DNA of 64,000 bases from Haematobia irritans (Eukaryota > Arthropoda > Insecta > Diptera > Muscidae), in the NCBI RefSeq assembly GCF_050003625.1, contig NC_134399.1, forward strand, positions 224,124,975 through 224,188,974, given 5' to 3'. Below are positions 24,335-35,100 of the stretch, piece by piece (position 1 is the stretch's first letter; each line of letters starts with the position of its first letter). Both the position numbers and the translations under genes were made by a program. The notes under the pieces were generated by a model that saw only the letters and a program-made list of their open reading frames with translations, was not told the DNA's origin and made no database searches.

Positions 24335-24950
24335 GGGCGGTACATATATGGGAGCTATAACTAAATCTGAACCGATTTCGATGATTTTTTGCACATATAG
24401 TTAGTGCTATAGAAGATTACATTCCGCCAACTTTGAGTAAGATCGGTTGATAAATAAGGGTTTTATGACCTAATTTGACAAAATCGGGCGATACATATAT
24501 ATGGGACCTATATCTAAATCTGAACCGATTTCGATGAAATTTTCAGACTTAAAGGGTTATACAGAAGATTATTTTGTGCTAAATTTGACGACGATCGGTT
24601 AGTAAAAAAAGTGCAACGTGACCCCATTTGTCGAAATCGGGCAATACATATATATGGGAGCTATATCTAAATTTGATCCGATTTCTTCCAAATTCAATAA
24701 CGTTCGTCCTTGTGCCCAAAAAACTCCCTGTACCAAATTTCATCAAAATCGGTTAATAATTGCGACCGAAATCCTGTGAACAACAAATACATGGACAGAC
24801 GGACGGACGCCTAGCGCTAGATCGACTCAGGAGGTGATTCTGAGTCGATCGGTATATATTTTATGGGGTCTAAAATCAATATTTCTTGTAGGCACATTTT
24901 TTGGCAGATCAAACTTGTTATACCCTAACCACTATGTGGTTTAGGGTATA
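24335..24950 (+). mobile_element. Family D interspersed element (fragment)
   Basis: Monomers begin AAATCGGGC(G/A)(G/A)TACATATATGGG at 24331, 24482 and 24635 (spacings 151 and 153). A GGACAGACGGACGGACG tract lies at 24794, and the terminal hairpin TATACCCTAACCAC/GTGGTTTAGGGTATA at 24919-24950. The CAAG-type start is missing. It differs from A in its TCGATGA spacer and hairpin sequence. Confidence 0.7.
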
Positions 24951-24955
24951 ATGAC

Positions 24956-25447
24956 TTTAAAACAATGTGTTGAAATATTTTATTAATTTTGAAGATTTTT
25001 TCAGAAATATTAAATCCATTTTGACTTCATTAAAGGAAGCATTCTAGGAAGCATATGTTAATTTTTCATTTTTTTAGATTTTTTTCGTCAGTTGTTATCA
25101 AAATCCTTTAAAAACGAGTTAACGAGTTATTTTTTTTTTTTCATATTAAGACTCGACTTCCAGTAGAAATTATGCTATGTTTCAAGTAAAAAGCGTCTTT
25201 AAAATAAAGTGTTGAAAAACACGTCTTATTTTTTAACGATTTTTTGCTTTGTAGGCAAGATGCAAAAAGGAAACAAATTTAAAGACAATTTTATTAATTT
25301 TAAAGAATTTTTCTTAATTATTAAAGTCACGTTGACCTTACCTCAAAAATTTTATCTTTCATGTTATGATACACATTTTTAAGTAAAATCACTTAATTAT
25401 AAGGACATTACAACTTCATTCAAAAGTTTATTGCCTTTTGGACAAGA
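24956..25447 (-). mobile_element. MITE family J (copy 2, truncated)
   Basis: Reverse complement of J: AAAGTGTTGAAAAACACGTC, TTTTGCTTTGTAGGCAAGATG and CACTTAATTATAAGGACAT match copy 4. It is broken at 25447 where family C copy 2 begins. Confidence 0.6.
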
Positions 25448-25450
25448 AAA

Positions 25451-27043
25451 CAAGTATATACAGCACTAAGTTCGGCCGGGCCGAACCTTAAATACCCACC
25501 ACCATGAACCAAATATTAGGGTTTCCTTTGAAATTTTAGGAGGGCGTGAGGACTTGAGGACACTTCCCGAAGATAAATTTAAAGATTTCACCTATGAGGA
25601 CTATATCAGATTCTGGATTTATAAGAACCATTTTTGTTTAAGTTTTAGAGGAATCATTAACATCTCTTGTAAGTGTGCAAGAAAATTATAAAATAGCGTC
25701 TTGATTTGAAATCTTAAATATGTAGAAGTAAAATCTGGAAATTTTACATTGAGTTTCAAGCAGTTCAAGTGAAGTCGGTCTATATGGAGGCATTACCAAA
25801 TGGACCGAGCCTAAAATACCTGAATATTTACAATTTCAGGCAAATCAGATCAAAATTACGGTTTCTAGAAACCCAAGGAGTTAAATCGGGAGATCGTTCT
25901 TATGGGGGCTATACTAAAATATGGACCGATACTCACCGTTTTCGGCACACCTCTTTATGGTCCGAAAATACCCCTAGATTTCCAATTTCAGACAAATTGG
26001 ATAAAAAATACGCTTTTTATAAGCCCAAGTCCCCAAATCGGGAGGTCGTTTTATATGGGGACCATACCAAAACATGGACCGATACTCACAATTTTTGGCA
26101 CACGTATTTGTGGTCCTACAATACCTCTAGATTTCCAATTTCAGGTAAATCGAATAAAAACTGCGGTTTCTATAAGCCCAAGAAGTAAAATCGGGAGATC
26201 GGTCTATATGGGGGCTATACCAAAATATGGACCGATACTCACCATTTTCAGCACACCTCTTTATGGTCCGAAAATACCCCTAGATTTCCAATTTCAAACA
26301 AATTGGATAAAAAATACGCTTTCTATAAGCCCAAGACCCCAAATCGGGAGGTCGTTTTATATGGGGACCATACCAAAACATGGACCGATACTCAAATTTT
26401 TGGCACACGTATTTGTGGTCCAATTTCAGACAAATTGGATAAAAAATACGCTTTCTATAAGCCCAAGACCCCAAATCGGGAGGTCGTTTTATATGGGGAC
26501 CATACCAAAACATGGACCGATACTCAAATTTTTGGCACACGTATTTGTGGTCCTACAATACCTCTAGATTTCCAATTTCAGTTAAATTGAATAAAAACTG
26601 CGGTTTCTATAAGCCCAAGAAGTAAAATCGGGAGATCGGTCTATATGGGGGCTATACCAAAACATGGACCGATACTCACCATTTTTGGCACACCTCTTTA
26701 CGGTCATAAAATACCTCCAGATTTCCAATTTCAGGCAAATTGGATAAAAAATACGATTTATATAAGCCCAAGACCCCAAATCGGGAGGTCGGTTTATATG
26801 GGGACTATATCAAAACCTGGACCGATATAACCCATCTTCGAACTTGACCCGCCTGCAGACAAAAGACGAGGTTGTGCAAAATTTCAGCACGATTGCTTCA
26901 TTATTGAAGACTGTAGCGTGATTACAACAGACAGACAGACAGACGGACATCGTTATATCGTCTTAGAATTTCTCCCTGATCAAGAATATATATACTTTAT
27001 ATAGTCGGAAATCGATATTTCGATGTGTTACAAACGGAATGAC
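25451..27043 (+). mobile_element. Family C interspersed element (copy 2)
   Basis: Starts CAAGTATATACAGCACTAAG with palindrome TTCGGCCGGGCCGAA. Monomers (GGGG at 25904, 26057, 26210, 26363, 26495, 26647, 26800) are spaced 153,153,153,132,152,153; the 132-bp unit lost 21 bp. A GACAGACAGACAGACGGAC tract lies at 26930. The terminal hairpin is missing: sequence switches at 27043 to CAGCGTTGCCAG. Contains the longest open frame of the window (25902-26567), which is repeat-derived. Confidence 0.8.
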
Positions 27044-27610
27044 CAGCGTTGCCAGAATTGTTTCACAAAAAACCGCTAGATTTGCCCAAAAAAATAGCTA
27101 AAAAGAGCTAAAAAATGCTAAAAAATAGCTAGAAAAAAAAGCTAAATTTTTTTGTATCAAAAGTCACATTTTTGATTGAAATTTAACAAACTTAAAGGCT
27201 TTATTTCACTTACAATGCATATTATTTTCATTTTAATTCCACTTCTGTGAGACTGTAACAATATCTAAGGCATTTAGCTCTGTTTGCGTATTCGATACAT
27301 TTTGATTACTATCACTAATTTTTTACTGGAAGTCCTTCGTTTTGTGGGAGCTACCTTCCCAACACCTCTATTTTATTTACTTGTTATTTTAAAATTTATT
27401 TTAAAAATAAAATATGCTTTGGATTTGGTAAAAAAATGATTTGTCATTTTTTTAAATAAAATTTTAGTTTGGTTTTGCAATTGTGAAAAATTCGAAATAC
27501 ATTACATTTATTTAAATTGTAGAAAATACCTATAGTTTACATTTCCCAGTAAAACATTTTCCTTTTCTTCATGAGCTATCAAAGTGCTAACGCCATCTTA
27601 AATTTCCAAA
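27044..27610. other. Unclassified; possible hAT-type end at 27044
   Basis: CAGCGTTGCCAGAATTG replaces the expected end of C copy 2. CAGNGTTGCCA-type ends occur in some hAT families, but no matching right end was found. GCTAAAAA-rich text follows. No gene. Confidence 0.3.
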
Positions 27611-27780
27611 TTAACACTCGACTTCAAGTAGAAATTATTGTATATATACGTTTTTAAAATAAAGTGTTGAAAAACATCTTCTATTTTTGAACGCTATTTT
27701 GGTTTGTGGTTAAGATGCAAAAACATTCTTATTCTAAGGACATGGAATCTTTGACTTCACGACAATATTTTTTTCAGTGT
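27611..27780 (-). mobile_element. MITE family J (copy 3, internally deleted)
   Basis: AAAATAAAGTGTTGAAAAAC, AAGATGCAAAAA and TTTTTTTCAGTGTA in J order (reverse complement), with most of the middle missing. Confidence 0.6.
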
Positions 27781-28109
27781 AGAAAACTAAAAAATTAAAT
27801 ATAAATAAAATCGTTTAATTGCATTTATTTGACGTTCATTACAAACATCTTTGTAGTAATACGGAATGAAATTGATCGAAAGTACTGTTGTTACTTTTAC
27901 AACACATACTAGAGATATATTTTGACATTTGCCGTTTTTGAAAACAATTACTAAAAAACACGTTGTGTTTTCCCCAATGTACGTACGTACAAAAATACAT
28001 ATCGTACATTTTAAACGCTTACTCACACTACGCTAAGTACTAGCTAAATTTGAAATTACCTACACAGTGTAATTTCAAAGTTACACATTTCATTCAAGTA
28101 ATATTTTAT

Positions 28110-28244
28110 TCGGAGCGGAGCGGTTTTTCATTTGGAAACCGCTCCGCTCCCGCTCCGCTCCGGATTTTAGAAATGCCGCTCCCGCTCCGCTCCCGCTCCG
28201 GCAAAAAAAGGGCTTGCTCCGCTCCGCTCCGCTCCGGATCCCTG
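28110..28244. repeat. GCTCC array, right end of M
   Basis: Mirror of the left array; GGAGCGGAGCGG, CCGCTCCGCTCCCGCTCCG and TTGCTCCGCTCCG runs. Source of the Arg/Ser/Pro-rich plus frame 28050-28373. Confidence 0.8.
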
Positions 28245-28445
28245 GTTAAAATAAAGAACATCATCGGGAGTGCATCTTCTGGAAGTGCTTTTATAGTTGT
28301 GTTTTTGGAAGAACTTCCGAATTTTTTTCCTGGGTTATTAAGGCGCGATCCGAATTCAGTGTTTTCGATGTGAATTGAAAACTTTTGTGATATCTTGCCA
28401 AATAAATAATGTTTATAAATTTTTATGATTTTTAGTGTATTTTAC

Positions 28446-29417
28446 ACGGATGAAAAAGACTGTTTTTCATATGTTTGGCTATAAACATTATATGTTTGGA
28501 ACACAAATTTTTAAACACAATATTATTGAGTGCAAGCATATAATGTTCATAAACTAGCATAACATGTTTGGGACATATATGTTAATATGTTAGAACATAT
28601 TATGTTTGGGACATAAAATGTTTGTAAATATAATATGCTTGGATGCAAACATATATTAATTTAGAAATAGCCTATAAACTTATATGTGTTTAGTAGCTTG
28701 GAGCGCTATTTAACAGTGAGCGATATTGAATTAAGTTGGTGGTGGTTGCTTGTTATTACAAAATTAACATTTTATTTTCCCTTGGACAATTGATCAGCTA
28801 CTTCTTTGATCCTTACAAACTGTGTGGTCCGCTGTTCGAATCCCCGTCCGGCAAAAGGTAAAATTAAAATAAAAAAAATCATAAAATTGAATAATTTCTT
28901 CTACAATGTTTGTATTACAGAAAAATGTGCTAAGAACTAAAAAATCTCGTGGAAGTGAGAAAGATGTCGGGGAATATACAATTGCGCAGAAACAAAATTT
29001 TGAGCATTCAGGTAAACCTATGTTGTTAGCACGTATATTACCTGTTTATTTTCATAATTCATTATGATTGTAAATATATAAATAAATAAATAAAATTTTG
29101 AGCACAATATTGTTTGGGAGAATTTTTTTTAAGCATATAATATTTTTGGGTGCAAAATGCTTCCAAACATATTATATGTTCACATAATAACATATTGTTT
29201 TTTGAAAGACAACATTATTGAATTTGGATGCAAAAATACAAAATGTTTGGAACTTAGACTACCCAAACATATATTGTTTAGACCAATATGCTTTCAAACA
29301 TATTATATATTGGAAGAGATCAAACATATAAATGTTTGGGCAATACCCAAAAATGTATATGCTTGAATCAAAATATGTTTGGGAGTATATGTTACAGAAG
29401 CGATTTTTTGTGAGGGT
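28446..29417 (+). mobile_element. Element F (copy 3)
   Basis: ACGGATGAAAAAGACTG at the left and GCGATTTTTTGTGAGGGT at the right. ATATGTTTGG boxes are concentrated in the first 250 and last 300 bp, with a tRNA-like B-box segment (TGTTCGAATCCCCGTC, 28833-28848) and its conserved follow-up sequence in the middle. It interrupts the outer L element (TTTTTATGATTTTTAG before, TTTCAGACAAGAAACG after). Confidence 0.6.
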
Positions 29418-29540
29418 GTAAGGTTTCAGACAAGAAACGTTTGACCTCAACTATTTTCAAAAGTAATTTTTCTACAATGGATTTTTGTCCAAAAAATTTA
29501 AATAATATCAAAAAAGTTAAAATTACCTATAAACAAGTAC

Positions 29541-29958
29541 ACGGACGAAATATATTGTTTTTCATTTGTTTGCGTGTAAAAATTATATGTTTGGAATTCA
29601 ATTTTTTTTAACACAATATTTTTAAGTGCAACCAGATAATGTTCAAAAACGAGCATAACATGTTTGGGACATATATGTTAATATGCTAGAACATATTATG
29701 TTTGGGACATAAAATGTTTGTAAATATAATATGTTTAGATGCAAACATATATTAGTTTAGAAATAGCCTATAAACATATATGCTGCAAGTAAAATAATGG
29801 AAGTAACCAATTGGCGCCTTAAAAATATATCCACACAAAGAAAATTTCATTAAAATTTTTTCTACCATTGTATGCCCTAAAGTGAAACAATATGTTTGAA
29901 CAATAAAAACAATATTTTGTTTGGACCAAAATATATATGCTTGAAGCAGAATGTGTTT
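29541..29958 (+). mobile_element. Element F (copy 4, 3' truncated)
   Basis: GTAC (29537-29540) precedes ACGGACGAAATATATTG, matching the GTAC target of copy 2. ATATGTTTGG boxes follow. It is cut off at about 29958 by family A copy 5. Confidence 0.55.
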
Positions 29959-30872
29959 GGAATGCGAAATATATATATGGAGCTATATCTAAATCTGAAC
30001 CGATTTCTCAAAATCAATAGGATTCTATTCTGAGCCAAAACACATACTTGTGCCAAATTTGAAGTCGATTGGACTAAAACTGCGACCTAGACTTTGATTA
30101 CAAAAATGTGTTCACGGACAGACGGACAGATGGCTATATCGACTTAGGAGCCTATCCTGAGAATTTTTGCCAAAGACACCATGTGTCTATCTCGTCTCCC
30201 TCTGGGTGTTGCACACATATGCACCAAACGTCTGCAACGAATACACAAGCGAATACTTCAAGCACACGCCACACAATTCGAGTAGTAACTTCAGTGTCCA
30301 TTTCTCAAACGAGTGAAATAGATACCTTGCACATTGTGAACCAAAACAAATAGAACCCAGTAAAGCAAGCACCCAAAAATGTTTTGAAGTATTCGAATGT
30401 AATCGGAATTCCAAATCCATTCGTTTTATAATTTCCATTTCTGTGCAGATGAAGTTATTTCGTTTTCTCAACCATAAGAGTATGCTACACACACATACAC
30501 ACTTGATCGACGATTGTGTTTGTCTTTTGTTTGACAGTTACTTCGTGTCTCATACGAAGTTTCGCCGTTGCTAAAGCAAAGTATTCTATCTTCACTAAAA
30601 ATGTTTTGATTTACTCGTATCGTGACGATTACTTCAAAACCAAAATATTGAAAAGAACTGTAAAACGATTCCTTTTGAATGTGATGGCTCTGCAATGCTT
30701 GACACTGTAATCGCTTTACAGTGGTTTTGTTTTATTCATTAATCGAAGTATTCGAAGTATTCGTGGAGTGTATTGCCTTCACTAGAATATCGATTACTTC
30801 GAATAGGCTTGCGCAGGCCTTTGATATGCACTAACTTATAATACCCTGTTCCATAGTGTGGCGCAGGGTATA
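29959..30872 (+). mobile_element. Family A element (copy 5, 5' truncated)
   Basis: One monomer (ATATATGGAGCTATATCTAA), a GGACAGACGGACAGATGG tract at 30116, and the terminal hairpin at 30842-30870 (TACCCTGTTCCATAGTGTGG). It is split by a hAT-type MITE between ATATGCAC copies. Confidence 0.75.
30225..30823. mobile_element. hAT-type MITE (599 bp) in family A
   Basis: Ends CAAACGTCTGC and, from the right, CAAAGGCCTGC are flanked by the exact 8-bp repeat ATATGCAC (30217-30224 and 30824-30831). Other family A copies show the empty site CATATGCACTAACTTA (for example about 7447). The interior repeats the palindromic word GAAGTATTCG/CGAATACTTC. It has no transposase. Frames at 30187-30710 fall in this insertion. 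Confidence 0.75.
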
Positions 30873-31007
30873 AACATCTGGAGTTTTTTCATTAATGACC
30901 TCGAGCTGGACTAAAACATAAAAATATAATTATTTTTATTGCAAAAAAATATTCATTCCTAGTTAAAATTTATTATTTCTTTCGAAATTTTCCACAGCCC
31001 ATTTTTT

Positions 31008-32745
31008 TATACCCTCCACCATAGGATGGGGGTATATTAACTCTGTCATTCCGTTTGTAACACATCGAAATATTGCTCTAAGACCCCATAAAGTATATAT
31101 ATTCTGGGTCGTCGTGAAATTCTGAGTCGATCTGAGCATATCCGTCCGTCCGTCCGTCTGTTGAAATCACGCTAACTTCCGAACGAAACAAGCTATCGAC
31201 GTGAAACTTGGCACAAGTAGTTGTTATTGATGTAGGTCGGATGGTATTGCAAATGGGCCATATCGGTCCACTTTTACGTATAGCCCCCATATAAACGGAC
31301 CCCCAAATTTGGCGTGTGATTGCTTTAAGACAAGAAAATTTCATCCGATCCGGCTGAAATTTGGTACATAGTGTTAGTATATGGTCTCTAACAACCATGC
31401 AAAAATTGGTCCATATAGGTCCACTGTTACGTATAGCCCCCATATAAGCGGACCCCCAAATTTGGCTTGCGATTGCTCTAAGAGAGGCAAATTTCATCCG
31501 ACACGGCTACAATTTAATACATGATGTAAGTATATGGTCTCTAACAACCATGCAAAAATTGGTCCACATCGGTCCATAATTATATATAGCCCCCATATAA
31601 ACCGATCTCCCGATTTGGCTTGCGGAGCCTCTAAGAGAAGCAAATTTCATCCGATATGGCTGAAATTTGGTACATGGTGTTGGTATATGTTCTCTAATGG
31701 CCATGCAAAAATTGGTCCACATCGACCCATAATTATATATAGCTCCCATATAAGCCGCTTCCCAGATTTGACCTCCGGAGCCTCTTAGAGGAGCAAAATT
31801 CATCCGATCCGGTTGAAATTTGGTACGTGGTGTTAGTATATGGTCTCTAACAACCATGCAAGAATTGGTCCATATCGGTCCATAATTATATATAGCCCCC
31901 ATATAAATCGATCCCCAGATTTGTCCTCCGGAGCCTCTTGGAGGAGTAAAATTCATCCGATCCGGTTGAATTTTGGAACATGGTATTATAAAAGTGGTCT
32001 CTAACAAACACGCAAGAATTGGTCCATATCGGTCCATAATTATATATAGCCCCCATATAAACTGTTCTCCAGATTTGATCTCCGGAGCCTCTTGGAGGAG
32101 CAAAATTCATCCGATCCGGTTGAAAATCGCAAATGGTATTAGTATAAGGCCGGTAATAACCATGCCAAAATTGGTCCATATCGGTCTATAGTTATATATA
32201 GCCGTTCCCCAATCACACAAAAATTGGTCCATATCGGTTCATAATCATGGTTACCACTCGAGCCAAAAATAATCTACCAAAATTTTATATTTATAGAAAA
32301 CATTGTCAAAATGTTATTTCTATAGAAAATTTTGTCAAAATTTTATTTTTATAGAAAATTTTGTCAAAATTGTATTTCTATAGAAAATTTTGACAAAATT
32401 GTATTTCTATAGAAAATTTTGTCAAAATTTTATTTCTATAGGAAATTTTTCCAAATTTTATTTCTATAGAAAATTTAGTCAACATTTTACTTCTATAGAA
32501 AATGTTGTCAAAATTTTATTTTGCAAAATGTTATTTCTATAGAAACTTTAAACTTAAATATATACGTATTTAATCGGCCCTTTTGTAGTTTAATATATAC
32601 CACGTATGGACTCTGTAGTATATATTACGTTGTTAGGAAATTTTATGATACCTTGCCATCGGCTTCAGTACACGTTTCTACGCAATCCATGGTGGAGGAT
32701 ACATAATCTTCGGCCTGGCCGAACTTACGGCCGTATATACTTGTT
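31008..32745 (-). mobile_element. Family B interspersed element (copy 1)
   Basis: On the minus strand: start CAAGTATATACGGCCGTAAG with palindrome TTCGGCCAGGCCGAA, a 29-bp AT-rich tandem array, six or more 153-bp monomers (anchor CAT at 31288, 31441, 31594, 31747, 31900, 32054), a (GACG)n tract near 31150, and the hairpin TATACCCTCCACCATAGGATGGGGG (31008-31035). Both ends are intact. Minus frames 31078-32103 are in the YMGAI register. Confidence 0.85.
32275..32560 (-). repeat. 29-bp tandem array (TTTCTATAGAAA core)
   Basis: Units of about 29 bp read ATTTCTATAGAAAATTTTGT then CAAAATTTT. The ATAGAAAA words at 32351, 32380 and 32409 fix the period. The centre TTTCTATAGAAA is a palindrome. The same unit is in or beside B copy 2 and in the hAT-type MITE at 49158-49818. 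Confidence 0.85.
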
Positions 32746-33025
32746 CTTTTTTCAAATTTTCCTTTTTTAAGTATGTCTCAACTATATATAAACGTAAAAA
32801 TGAACTACAGTAAGGTTTAATTTTTTTTTAATTACTTTTTGATAATTTTTTTTTTAATTTCTGGGAATATGTAATTTCGTAAATAGTAGGGTACACCAGA
32901 GCATTAAATTTTTCTGGTTTTAAGAACGCTTTATGGAAATCTCATAATGTGGAGTATAATTTAGTAAAATTTTTGCACGACCTACTCCATTCTTGTTATA
33001 AAACATTTTACTTGTTTTCTGTGTA

Positions 33026-33834
33026 ATTGAATGCTTCAAATTTATTAATCAAACAATTCAATTGCACTCAAAGCAATTGTCAATCATTTTGGGAATTCTA
33101 CACCTACTCTTCTTTTACTCTGGATAAGCTCCGGGGTTGTTTACATTCAATTTACACTACTTCCAAAATATTCCATTTCTCCACATACCAGAAGGTCTGG
33201 TACTTTGATCTCTAATTGTTTACACCGATTCTTTTAATTTTCTAAATAAATATGCAATTTTAATTAGACCAGTAATTAAAGAAGCAAGAAAATGCTCGAT
33301 TATATTTATAGGATATACATATATGATAAAACCATATATTTCATAAAATACTAAATCGATTGAGTTTGAATTTAAAAGCAAGGAGGTGCTATGCCATCTT
33401 AAGAGTTCAATTTTAATTTCAGAGAAAGAATACGGCGTGTAAACATTTCATTACTAGAATAACTTTCGATTTATTATGGAAAAATTGGTAGTTGTAGATT
33501 TAAATTAGATTATCCTTTTTGCAATTTACAATTTAATATTATTGGAAACAGAGCTACATCCATATTTTGTCTACGCAATGAAGTGTTGCAATAACAATTA
33601 TTTCTACATTTACCACAAAGTATAAAAGAGACATGCTACGTAATCAAAGGATATGTTATTCTTGTATTTAATTAATATCCTATTAATATTGAATTGTGTG
33701 GCCTGTTGTAATGAGTCGGACCGATCTAGTAGTAGGGGGAATTTGTTCACAATTGAGAAATAAAACACATTTGGAAATAGGGAAAAGTGGTTTTCCCTTC
33801 CATTTTTAATTTTCTTTAGAGTAAATCTCTTATT
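33026..33834. other. No recognised feature
   Basis: No repeat boundary and no supported gene; frames at 33027-33215 and 33610-33936 lack recognisable domains, and the latter runs into the chimeric element. Confidence 0.35.
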
Positions 33835-34195
33835 CATATACAATGGGGGTACATTAAATTTTCCATTCAGTTTGTAACACATCGAAATACTGGTCTCAGA
33901 CCCCGTAAAGTAAGCTATCCACTTAAAACTTGACAAAAGTAGTTGTTATTGGCCATATTGGACCACTTTTAGGTATAGCCCCCATATAGACCGATCTCCC
34001 GATTTGACTTCTTGGGTTTCTAGAAATCCCAATATTTATCAGAGCTGCTGTGCTAATTCGGGTAATACGGATACAAATCTATTGAATTTTTATTTAAGAC
34101 CACAGGAGTTCCTTCATCAGATTATCGAAGTTTAAGATTCCTCTAAAATTCAAACTAAATCGGTTCTTACAGATCTGAAAAACTTCAACAAGCCG
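33835..34195 (-). mobile_element. Chimeric B/C element fragment
   Basis: The left part has B text (GACCCCGTAAAGTAAGCTAT, CAAAAGTAGTTGTTATTGG); then from the core box CCCCCATATAGACCGATCTC it switches to C text (GATTTGACTTCTTGGG). Terminal hairpin decayed to CAATGGGGGTACATT. Confidence 0.6.
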
Positions 34196-34199
34196 CCCG

Positions 34200-34480
34200 A
34201 TATTTGAGGCTAATTTTGACTACTCAGTCCACTGTGATACCACAGTGGTGAACTTTTCTCTTATCACTGAGTGCTGTCCGATTCTATGTTCAGCCCAATG
34301 ACAAGAAACCTCCTTTTTATAGCCGAGTCCGAACGGCATCCCACGTTAGAGAAATGTCTCCAGCATTACTGATGAAAAATTGGCTGAAATATTTTTTGGT
34401 GTTTGGTTGAAACTGGGATTGATCCACCTCCCTTTGTATGTAAGGAGGGCATGCTAACCAATGCATGCTGGTGGCTCCCG
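34200..34480 (-). mobile_element. tRNA-derived SINE (copy 2, degenerate)
   Basis: Reverse complement of the SINE: AGTCCACTGTGATACCAC, TTTTTATAGCCGAGTCCGAA, then the head GGAGGGCATGCTAACCAATG with CCACCAGC. The B box is mutated (TGGGATTGATCC). The (CCTAA)n tail is absent. Confidence 0.75.
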
Positions 34481-34545
34481 TACTAGTTGAACCAATCTAC
34501 TCTGGAGAGTATCATGAAACCTCCAGAAATAATATATATTTTCCA

Positions 34546-34670
34546 GGGCTGTGGAGTCGAGCCTATTTTGCTCGACTCCGACTCCAGCATTTTTCATCAG
34601 CCTCGACTCCGATTCCGGAGTCGACTCCGGTAGTAAACCTAAATCGCATTTTAATACCACTAATTTGTAG
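34546..34670 (+). mobile_element. hAT-like end with GACTCC repeats (element T)
   Basis: CAGGGCTGTGGAGTCGAG followed by imperfect GACTCC/GGAGTC repeats. A homologous stretch in reverse complement lies at 62370-62475. CAGGG plus a repetitive GGAGTC subterminus is structurally like element M. Only one end is recognised. Confidence 0.45.
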
Positions 34671-34734
34671 TTGTAGGGGTATCACAAATGGATGGATATA
34701 AATTATCGCATTTATGTATGTGTGATCTAAAGTT

Positions 34735-35100
34735 AAAAAAAATGTCGGTATTTTGGCAATTTTTACCCAAATCAGAATATACTATAAATATGGGGGATTC
34801 GTCCAAATCTGAGCCGGTTTTGACAAAATTTGTCGACAAATTTCTAAAATGTTAATTGTACTCTCTGTGCAAAATTTCAAGTAAATCGTAGTGACATTTT
34901 GAACTAAGAAAGTCATATGAGTCTAAATCGGGTGAGCGAAATATATGGGAGCTATATCTGATTCTGAGCCGACTTCAACGAAATTTGGTAAGCGTAGTCA
35001 AAATGTCGATTCTACTCCTTGTGCAAAATTTCATGTACATCGGATTATAACTCTGATTTCTGGGGCCTTATAAAGGCGTATCGGGCGAAAGATGTATATG
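34735..35100 (+). repeat. Family A-related fragment
   Basis: ATATATGGGAGCTATATCTG, TTCTGAGCCGACTTCAACG and CGGGCGAAAGATGTATATGG are diverged A monomers, with no element ends. Confidence 0.55.

Larger units (their letters stand above)
24140..28244. mobile_element. Element M: hAT-like insertion with GCTCC-repeat ends
   Basis: Inverted ends CAGGGATCCGGAGCGG at both sides (right end complemented), flanked by the exact 8-bp direct repeat GTTAAAAT (24132-24139 and 28245-28252). The intact L at 47890-48469 shows the unoccupied site. CAGGG-type TIRs and 8-bp duplications are hAT hallmarks. The TIRs run into expanded GCTCC arrays. The interior has been filled by D, J, C and other insertions; I find no hAT transposase in it. 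Confidence 0.7.
21838..28334 (+). mobile_element. Inner L element, split by F and hAT-like insertions
   Basis: Starts CCCAGCAAAAAAAAAGCGTCGCC-like text and ends GAACTTCCGAATTTTTTTCCTGGG, matching both ends of the 580-bp copy at 47890-48469. Alignment with that intact copy places element F at 22205-24001 (empty site GATTTGTACCATTTT) and the M insertion at 24140-28244 (empty site GGTTGTTAAAATAAAG). Without them, L is about 0.6 kb. The intact copy is flanked by TTAA, so a piggyBac-like non-autonomous element is plausible. Confidence 0.7.
30880..33025 (-). mobile_element. Family I-like element split by B copy 1
   Basis: 30880-31006 and 32746-33025 are the two parts of a reverse-complement copy of the 8190-8640 element: GAAATTTTCCACAGCCCA before and TTTAAGTATGTCTCAAC after. 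The split is in a T-rich run, a target compatible with TT-preferring Helentrons. Confidence 0.5.

Noticed and set aside
25902..26567. 221-codon open frame
   Set aside because: Lies in family C monomers; openness follows from the 153-bp period, and overlapping frames on both strands are open too.
31507..32103. 198-codon minus-strand open frame
   Set aside because: Repeat translation of family B monomers; not a gene, though kept as a finding about the shared frame.
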